A DNA stretch of 64,000 nt from Chionoecetes opilio (Eukaryota > Arthropoda > Malacostraca > Decapoda > Majidae): positions 62,001 to 126,000 of the forward strand of contig JACEEZ010022698.1 of assembly GCA_016584305.1 (NCBI GenBank), read 5' to 3'. Below are positions 56,866-64,000 of this stretch, piece by piece; position 1 is the stretch's first letter; the number at the start of each line of letters is the position of its first letter. Under the pieces are notes generated by a model. The model saw only the letters and a list, made by a program, of their open reading frames with translations. It ran no database searches and was not told where the DNA came from. The translations under genes and the position numbers were made by a program.

Positions 56866-57176
56866 TTCCAGATGAACACCGAATTCACTTTGGTGGACGA
56901 AACAATTTTTTTCTGGTGAGTTTTGATGTGTTTGGAATGGATCTGCTAACTGTTTCTGTCGCAAATATATATATACATTTGTTTAAAGTTAGGCAAAGGT
57001 TAGGTTAGGTTAGGTTCAATTAGTTTTTTTTATCATTTTTGTTGCAAATCACACACCACACACACACACACAAAGTGATTTGCGACAGAAACGGTTAGCA
57101 GATTAATTCAAAACATCAAAACTCACCAGAAAAAAATAGTTTCGTCCACCAAAGGAAGTTTGGTTTTCATCTGGAA
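56866..57176. mobile_element. Foldback-type MITE with TTAGG loop
   Basis: The arms 56866-56966 and 57078-57176 are inverted copies (TTCCAGATGAA, TTTGGTGGACGAAAC, TTTTTTTCTGGTGAGTTTTG, CTGTCGCAAAT). The roughly 110-bp loop holds three GGTTA steps at about 57000-57016 and a (CA)n. There is no coding sequence. Confidence 0.8.
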
Positions 57177-57686
57177 ATTTACCGAAAACGCTACACGGAG
57201 AATGCATAATATATATATTCATAATTCATTCTTATGGGAGTGCATAACTCAGCCTACCAATCGTTTTTTCACTATAACGACATCTACGCACATTCATCTG
57301 CCACAGTTTGAGTCTGCAATTTCTTGTTTTGCAACAGATACACAATCCTGATGGCTATACTAACCCTATAGGCTATACTAACTATACTAACTAAGCTATA
57401 CTAACCCTATAGGCTATACTAACCCTATAGGCTATACTAACTATACTAACTAAGCTATACTAACCCTATAGGCTATACTAACTATACTAACTAAGCTATA
57501 CTAACCCTATAGGCTATACTAACTATACTGACTAAGCTATACTAACCCTATAGGCTATACTAACTAAGCTATACTAACCCTATAGGCTATACTAACTATA
57601 CTTACTAAGCTATACTAACCCTATAGGCTATACTAACTATACTAACCCTATAGGCTATACTAACTATACTAACCCTATAGGCTATA

Positions 57687-58259
57687 CAGTGGTACCTTTA
57701 CTTACGAGTTTAATTCGTTCATTGATCGAGCTCGTAACTCAATTTGCTCGTATATCAAATCAGTTTTCCCCATCGAAATTAATTGAAATTCCATTAATCC
57801 GTTTCAGCCCCCAAAAAACACCCCAATTTTTTGACTGTACCTATATGACTGGACTGCACTCACCCTCTGCCATTTGCATTCGCCAGTGTTTACACTCTGT
57901 GTATCAGCTGTTGGAAACAGCTGTGGGTGGAACTGCCGCTAAACGTACTGCACTCACCCTCCGCCATTTGCATTCGCCTGTGTGTCAGTGTGTGAGCACA
58001 ACACAACAGAGATGCTTCCATGGCGAGGTAACCACGTGAAGTGAACGAGTGAGACGCGGGATGCTGGGCGGATGTTGTGGCGTTCGCTGTGCCAACTAGC
58101 AGCGGCGTATCTGAAGCTCGCTCGTAACAAATAAACAAAAAAAACAATCACTCGTAACTTGGATTTTGGCTCGCAACTCAAAGCAAAAAATCGACCGAGC
58201 GACTGCTCGTAATTCGGAAAACTCGTAAGTTGGGGCACTCGTAAGTCAAGGTACCACTG
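57687..58259. mobile_element. Tigger-like MITE nested in the satellite
   Basis: Starts CAGTGGTACCTTTACTTACG and ends GTAAGTCAAGGTACCACTG, with TA on both sides taken from the satellite. CTCGTAA/TTACGAG steps repeat near the ends. 573 bp, with a GC-richer centre and no transposase. Same CAG-terminus, TA-target group as 7725-9217. Confidence 0.88.
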
Positions 58260-58345
58260 TACTAACTATACTGACTAAGCTATACTAACCCTATAGGCTA
58301 TACTAACTACTGACTAAGCTATACTAACCCTATAGGCTATAATAA

Positions 58346-58962
58346 CGGCTCCCGGCAGATGACCGACGGACACTTGACCGATGGACATTTCACCGAATGG
58401 ACTTTTGACCGAACGGACATTTGACCGAACAGACATTTGTCCGCACGGACATTTATCCGCATGGACAGGTGACCGAACTGGCTTTCAGCTGAGACGTAAA
58501 CGACCGAAGAACAATTTTAACAGAACGGATATTTGGTGGATGAATATGTGGCCTTTTTAATTAGTTTTTATTTTCTTCTCTTATTTTCAATGGTTTGTTA
58601 TTTTTATTTCCTTTTTTTATTGCTTCATTAATGATGCATAGTCAACAATCTCATCACACGGCCAATGGTCTCTGCAAGCAGGAAGCAGTACGTTTCGAGG
58701 CGTCCACAGAATAATCATGTTGTCATTTTCACAAACGCTAAAGTCTTCTCTTCTGTGTTCCGCACGTCAGCCAGTTAAAACGTCCCCGTCTGTTGCTGTG
58801 CGCTGTCTGTGCACCATTCTGCCGGGCATTCTTTTTTAGGAAGAACACCAGCAGCATCAAGTGGGTACTCACTGGTACAGTTTTGTATAATAGTAGATGT
58901 CACTTCTTCTGACTGGCTGCTGGCATTTTTTTTTTTTTTTTTTTTTTTTTTATTATTATTAT

Positions 58963-59015
<53 letters not shown>

Positions 59016-59393
59016 TTTCAAGGCGTGTAGGATAGTTGGCTAACGGTGGTTTGGTTAGGTGTGCGGCTAAAAAGTTCAAACAAGCAACCGACCATTAATT
59101 AAAGTGAAATTTGGGAAATTAAAACTAATTGTTTCCGAATACTGCAGACTATTTCTTAGTATGTATTATGAGTACGTTAACCAGTGTGACATATTATCAA
59201 AAGTGATTTTGATAAAGTTCCCTGCATGAATATTTTGTATATGTATTAAAGGGAACAACAACTTTGCCACTTGTCTGTTCGGTCGTTTACGTCTCAGTTA
59301 AATTTTAGTTCGGTCAAATGTCCATTCGGATAAATGTCCGTTCAGTGAAATGTCCGTCGATCAAGTGTCCGTCAGTCATCTGTCCGGGCACGC
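58346..59393. mobile_element. Foldback element with repeat-built arms, nested in the satellite
   Basis: Arms at about 58346-58515 and 59275-59393 are inverted copies. Each arm is itself a row of 16-17-bp steps like GACCGAACGGACATTT. ACGTAAACGACCGAA and its inverse mark the inner ends. The centre has long T runs (58927-59010). No coding sequence and no certain target duplication. Confidence 0.8.
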
Positions 59394-59820
59394 TACTAAC
59401 TATACTAACCAAGCTATACTTACCCTATAGGCTATACTAACTATACTAGCTAAGCTATACTAACCCTATAGGCTATACTAACCCTATACTAACTAACTAT
59501 ACTAACCCTATAGGCTATACTAACCTTATAGGCTATACTAACTATACTAACCCTATAGGCTATACTAACCTATACTAACTAAGCTATACTAACCCTATAG
59601 GCTATACTAACTATACTAACTAAGCTATACTAACCCTATAGGCTATACTAACTATACTAACCAAGCTATACTAACCCTATAGACTATACCAACTAAGCTA
59701 TACTAACCCTATAGGCTATACTAACTATACTAACCAAGCTATACTAACCCTATAGACTATACCAACTAAGCTATACTAACCCTGTAGGCTATACTAACTA
59801 TACTGACTAAGCTATACTAA

Positions 59821-59897
59821 CCTTTATTTTTCGTCCCTTTCACTGGCTTTTCGTGACCTGCAAATGAGAGAGAGGAGGAAGAAACCATCACACTTAC
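59821..59897 (-). other. Start of the intron after the 59898-60015 exon
   Basis: The minus-strand donor GTAAGTGTGATGG begins at 59897. The satellite begins about 75 bp into the intron. Confidence 0.5.
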
Positions 59898-60015
59898 CTA
59901 TTAGGATCTTCTGCATATCCCAGTGGCACCTCAAAGTGTGAATCTGGTATGTCATCTCGGAAAGCAAACTCTTGGAATGTGATCTTTGCAGAGACTGTTG
60001 GCAGAATGGGAATAT
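59898..60015 (-). CDS. Internal exon of an unidentified protein-coding gene
   Basis: On the minus strand, TTTTGGTCCTTCCAG|AT is a good pyrimidine-rich acceptor and AATAG|GTAAGTGTG a near-consensus donor. The 118-bp exon is 2 nt, 38 codons and 2 nt: IPILPTVSAKITFQEFAFRD, then DIPDSHFEVPLGYAEDPN. Composition is natural, with no stop, no repeat and no transposon signature. The FRDDIPDS-F motif suggests a conserved cytoplasmic protein, but I cannot name it. This is the best-supported host exon in the window. The next exon is more than 5 kb away, with satellite, MITEs and LINE remnants in the intron. Confidence 0.7.
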
Positions 60016-60109
60016 CTGGAAGGACCAAAACAACACATCATCACAATGGCAACACAAGACAGGCTTTCTGACTCCCCATTGTCTGTTCTGGCGGGAGGAA
60101 ATGTAAATA

Positions 60110-60320
60110 AGAACATAACATAAGAAAATAAGGAAGCTACAAGAGGCTGGGAGATCTACACGTGGTAGTTCCTGTTGCTTAACACTACCTACATCCACCT
60201 TTCATCCCCATCCATAACACTGTCTAGCCTCCTTTTCAAGCTCCCTATTGACTCCGCACTAACTACTGACGACCGAGTCCATTCCAACCATTTACCACCC
60301 TATTTGTGAACCAGTTTCTC
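60110..60320 (-). mobile_element. LINE 3' segment, uninterrupted copy
   Basis: Reverse complement encodes the WFTNRVVNGWNGL-type end of a LINE protein and its 3' UTR. Matches 55190-55260 and 56280-56640. It provides the empty site for the MITE at 56406. Confidence 0.75.
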
Positions 60321-60785
60321 TCTAATAATGAGCTGCAGCTATTACAGCCATTGCTAAAACTTCTCTATCAGTCTAGAAACAGAGCTATTGAGTGAAATCT
60401 TTTGTAATGGCTATACATGTCGTTTGTATGCTATGTAATGTGTGTATGTAATATATGGGGAAAAAATGTAAATGTTTGACCTGAAATTATTGTAAAAAGA
60501 GGACGAAAGAAATATGGAGAAGGAAAAATGGCGATGTTTGAGACATGAATATTGCCACTTGTTGCGGTGCTGTGGTGGCAACGATGACATGTCCCTTGCC
60601 CGGCTAGGTCAAGACTGTACAGGTGGATTCTCTCCCTACATATGTGGTGGACTTCTAGTGTTCCACATACTCTGTTTTGCTTTGCTTCTCTTTTGGATGA
60701 AACTCAACAAAATATAATACAACTATTCGCCGACTTACGACCTACGCAACTTAAGACTGTTCGACTTTACGACCGGCGGTAAATG
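60321..60785. other. Spacer with a small Cys-rich open frame
   Basis: The 67-codon plus-strand frame at 60514-60717 has a Cys-rich start and a hydrophobic end but no recognised family. From 60722, CGCCGACTTACGACC looks like a transposon end whose inverse (GTCGTAAGTCGACC) is at 63630-63643, so the following repeats may sit inside a larger element. Confidence 0.35.
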
Positions 60786-61075
60786 CTGATTTTTTTATAC
60801 ATTTGTGCCTATAGCGCCTGTAGGCAGTGACTACTAAGGCCCGGATGGTAGGCCCTGGAGGTTCACTTGAGGGCTGTGATCCTCGCCCGTGGTGGCGCAG
60901 GCAGGATTGTTATAGCGACGCCTGAGATTAGAGGCTCATGCCGCCCCCCTGTGTCCTCCGATGCATTCGCAATCGAAGATAGAGTTGATGAGCAGGGCAT
61001 GTGGGTATTCTTAGGCCACTCGATGGTGCAGAAAGAATTTGGTTCTCATCGGGGATCGAACTCGGTGATACAATT
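60786..61075 (-). mobile_element. SINE of the 27.4 kb family, minus-strand copy
   Basis: The reverse complement has the B box GAGTTCGATCCCCG near 61057-61070, then CACCATCGAGTGGCCTAAGA, GGGGGGCGGCATGAGCCTCT, CACCACGGGCGAGG and the GGCGCTATAGGCACAAAT tail. The A-box end is missing. Confidence 0.8.
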
Positions 61076-61159
61076 ATATTTATTATAACAATAACGAACA
61101 ACTAAAATGTTGATAAAATATGACTTAGGATTATAATATCATTACACATATTATCATTC

Positions 61160-61304
61160 TGCCTGCACCACCACGGGTGAGGACCAACCATCACAGCCCT
61201 CAAGTGAGCCTCCAGGGCCTACCATCCGGTCCGGCCTTAGTGGTCACTGCCTATAGGCGCTATAGGCACAAATTTAAAAAAGAAAAAGAAAGAAAAAAAA
61301 TATA
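61160..61304 (+). mobile_element. SINE 3' part of the same family, plus-strand copy
   Basis: CACCACGGGTGAGGACCAAC through GGCGCTATAGGCACAAAT and an A-rich tail. It faces away from the copy at 60786-61075, giving an inverted pair 85 bp apart. Confidence 0.8.
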
Positions 61305-63568
61305 CCGTATTTGCCGGCGCATAAGACGCACCTCCGCATGAGACGCACCTCCGCATGAGACGCACCTCCGCATGAGACGCACCTCCGCATGAGACGCACC
61401 TCCGCATGAGACGCACCTCCGCATGAGACGCACCTCCGCATGAGACGCACCTCCGCATGAGACGCACCTCCGCATGAGACGCACCTCCGCATGAGACGCA
61501 CCTCCGCATATGACGCACCTCCGCATAAGACGCACCTCCGCATGAGACGCACCTCCGCATGAGACGCACCTCCGCATGAGACGCACCTCCGCATGAGACG
61601 CACCTCCGCATGAGACGCACCTCCGCATGAGACGCACCTCCGCATGGACGCACCTCCGCATAGACGCACCTCCGCATGAGACGCACCTCCGCATGATGAC
61701 GCACCTCCGCATGAAGACGCACCTCCGCATGAAGACGCACCTCCGCATGAGACGCACCTCCGCATAGACGCACCTCCGCATAGACGCACCTCCGCATGAG
61801 ACGCACCTCCGCATGAGACGCACCTCCGCATGAGACGCACCTCCGCATGAGACGCACCTCCGCATAAGACGCACCTCCGCATGAGACGCACCTCCGCATA
61901 AGACGCACCTCCGCATAAGACGCACCTCCGCATAAGACGCACCTCCCATAGACGCACCTCCGCATAAGACGCACCTCCGCAATAGACGCACCTCCGCATA
62001 AGACGCACCTCCGCATGAGACGCACCTCCGCATAAGACGCACCCGTTTCATAAAGCTTTTGAGAACAAATATTATACGTGTTTGAGACATATTACTTTCG
62101 TAATTTATTAACTTTATAAAATAAGGTCTTTGTAAGGGAAATAATGATTTGAGATGTAACCCAATACATTACGTCACATGCAGTGAATGTACTGATAATA
62201 TCCTATTAAAATGTAAGAGAATGTGAGGGTAACCAAATCATCCATTTAGTGCAGGCTCTCCACGATTGATATTCTAATATTATCTATCTATGACATTTAG
62301 CTTAGCTTTAATGTTGTAGGTATGCCTTTGTTGCTTTTCTGCTGTGTGTTTAGACTTTGTGGAAAATTTGCAGTAAATATAATGGTATTATTTCGGTAGG
62401 GGACGTCAAAAGTCCTAGGATTCTTACCTCCATTATCGTGATCTTTCTTCACTATGAGTATTTTGAGCCCCATTTCCCATGGCGCAATAGAATATTAATG
62501 GCATTACATGTACTACCAAAAATCTACCGTTATTTCAGCCAGAAAGTTAAGTTAGGCTAAATCAGATTAGGTTAGGTTAGGTTAGAGGTGGGGAGGGTTT
62601 AGTAACAGAAGATATAGAGATCAAACGAAAATTACCAATACTATGGCAGTATGAAGCTTAGCAATGTTTGCGGGGCGGGCCTGGAGGGGCAGGGCGGGCA
62701 CCCCCCCCCCCACACATGTAAACAAACATTGATTTCCGACAAAAACGAGAGTCAGATTAATTAAACACACACCAAAACTATTCAGGAAAACTAAGTTTCG
62801 GCCTCGAAATCGGTTGTTGCCCAATAACAAAAATTGACCAAGATATTAAGGTCACACTGTAAGGTAACCATCTCTACCTTTATGTTATTGTTGAAGGGCA
62901 CTGATGTCGGGATCGAAGATATTTCGCCATGGTTTACACCTGTGAATCTATCACAGTCGCGAGGGTTGATTAGTCTTCCTCAGGAAGGTACAGATCAAAG
63001 CATGATGGTATGTTGTGATTCGACCTCGAAGCGAATGAAATTGTGGCGCCGTGATGGGTCTTGGTCTTGGTGTGATGTGTGGAAGGCTTCTGTCCCGTCT
63101 ACAGGTACCGTTGCAGCCTTTTTACTAGCACTCTTTCCAGTTACAGTTTACAATTTCCTTATCCATAGAGATACAGGGGTGAGGATTGAGGGATCGAGGT
63201 GGTATAAAGGCCTACTCTTGTCCCCCATCCATTTACAGTGGAGAGTGGCAGAGGGACTGGGGAGGGGGTCATGTTTACATATGACGGCCATCTTGGCAGC
63301 AGAAACAGCCACCTTGTTGTCCCACCTCTTGTTTTCTCTTAAACTCCAACTTTTTCTTGGTATTATGCATTACTGTTGATATCATTAGTAACACAGTTAC
63401 AAATTTGTTTTCAGTGTTCTACTGCTCAACACAGATCACTTGAGACCCCTTAGTAATACACCCCTGGCCATTCTGGCATTCTCTGCCCGACCTCTCATTA
63501 GTAATATGGCCGCATTAGACGCAGGGTGAATTTTGCATATTCCGGCATTCTTATATTCGGCAATACGG
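61305..63568. mobile_element. TA-flanked DNA transposon, copy 2, with exploded subterminal repeat
   Basis: Left end CCGTATTTGCCGGCGCATAA and a more decayed right end ending CAATACGG, each bordered by TA. From 62180 to 63530 it follows copy 1 (5266-7640) with two large internal deletions. A TTAGG-like run is at 62566-62588. No transposase. The left subterminal unit is expanded to about 42 copies. Confidence 0.85.
61321..62043. repeat. 17-bp minisatellite grown from a transposon end
   Basis: About 42 units of ACGCACCTCCGCATGAG or ACGCACCTCCGCATAAG. Copy 1 of the transposon has only one such unit after its terminus. Three 240-276-residue minus-strand frames across it are artefacts. Confidence 0.95.
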
Positions 63569-63846
63569 TATAACAAAGGCCGACTTACGTCCAGTTCTAC
63601 TTATGAGTGGTCGGTCGGTCCCGATCACAGTCGTAAGTCGACCACTCGGTGTACAATATTTGAGATATTTTTCACATTCGGTGAATTCACATTCACATTC
63701 AGTCAGTTGGTTGGAATTTCTTTTGATTTTTGGACAACCTTTCCTTGCTTTTAGTCCGGCATAGTAAGAGTCAACTGTGGCATTCAGAGATTCTGAAAAC
63801 AATCTTGACGACCAAAAGTTATTACCCAAAAAATATTACAATGATA
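63569..63846. other. Spacer with CGACTTACG inverted motifs
   Basis: GGCCGACTTACG near 63580 and GTCGTAAGTCGACC near 63630 recall the motif at 60727. A small minus-strand frame (63551-63829) has no domain. Confidence 0.35.
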
Positions 63847-63965
63847 CAGGGAGGTCCCGAAGATACGAGCAGTTAGGTTCCACCTGGCATACTCGTAAAG
63901 CGAAATCTCGTATAACGAAACACATAACTAATGGTAAAATATAGGTTTGGTTCCAGGACCCCAAC

Positions 63966-64000
<35 letters not shown>
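63847..64000. mobile_element. Tigger/pogo-like element, left end of a second copy
   Basis: CAGGGAGGTCCCGAAGATAC and the next 120 bases are nearly identical to 7725-7850, preceded by TA. The copy runs into an A tract (63969-63999) and past the window edge. Confidence 0.88.

Larger units (their letters stand above)
57350..59820. repeat. 18/23-bp satellite, split by two transposons
   Basis: Built from CTATACTAACCCTATAGG and CTATACTAACTATACTAACT plus AAG, often as a 41-bp pair. Pieces are 57350-57686, 58260-58345 and 59394-59820; the intervening DNA is two transposons. Confidence 0.92.

Noticed and set aside
61237..62090. Cys- and Arg-rich frames of 244-276 residues on the minus strand
   Set aside because: They only read the 17-bp array grown from a transposon terminus.

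Overview
This window is eukaryotic nuclear DNA from an arthropod, most likely a decapod crustacean. The evidence is spliced exons with GTAAGT donors, several tRNA-derived SINEs, LINE reverse-transcriptase remnants of a kind common in crab and shrimp genomes, a Ty3/Gypsy LTR element, a DIRS remnant, TA-target and TTAA-target DNA transposons, dinucleotide runs and scattered arthropod telomere-type TTAGG motifs. The species is inferred, not proven. Nothing looks bacterial or viral, and there is no rRNA gene, functional tRNA or CRISPR array.

Layout. 1-5 kb is AT/homopolymer-rich with a long-inverted-repeat element around a GC-rich core; its base pattern suggests poor consensus quality. 5.0-11.6 kb is a train of three DNA transposons sitting end to end in a TA microsatellite. 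11.7-14.1 kb holds a telomere-like minisatellite and a short-TIR element with a tiny perfect-palindrome relative. 14.98-21.12 kb is an almost complete LTR retrotransposon on the minus strand with an unusual protease-integrase-reverse transcriptase order and a missing integrase core. 21.4-28.1 kb carries a LINE, a palindrome, a DIRS 3' half, a hAT-like end and a SINE. 29.3-49.8 kb is dominated by at least ten unrelated minisatellite arrays with little between them. 50-60 kb mixes LINE and SINE remnants and MITEs with the best evidence for a host gene on the minus strand. 57.35-59.8 kb is a short-unit satellite interrupted by two transposons. 60.8-64 kb repeats the SINE and the transposon families of the 5-9 kb train.

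Host coding sequence is sparse. The strongest exon is 59898-60015 (-), with canonical acceptor and donor. Exons at 54585-54750, 52115-52193 and 51763-51872 (-) can be joined to it in compatible phase but are weaker. A separate plus-strand exon at 43866-44107 resembles the N-terminal part of P2X7-like cysteine-rich-domain proteins. Other coding matter is transposon-derived. Most very long open frames (up to more than 800 codons) are artefacts of stop-free tandem repeats.

The most informative biology is how repeats are born: a transposon terminal repeat unit has exploded into a 17-bp minisatellite (61.3-62.0 kb), a LINE coding segment has been amplified in frame as a 42-bp array (52.7-53.2 kb), and a TTAA-flanked MITE can be compared with its empty site inside the window.
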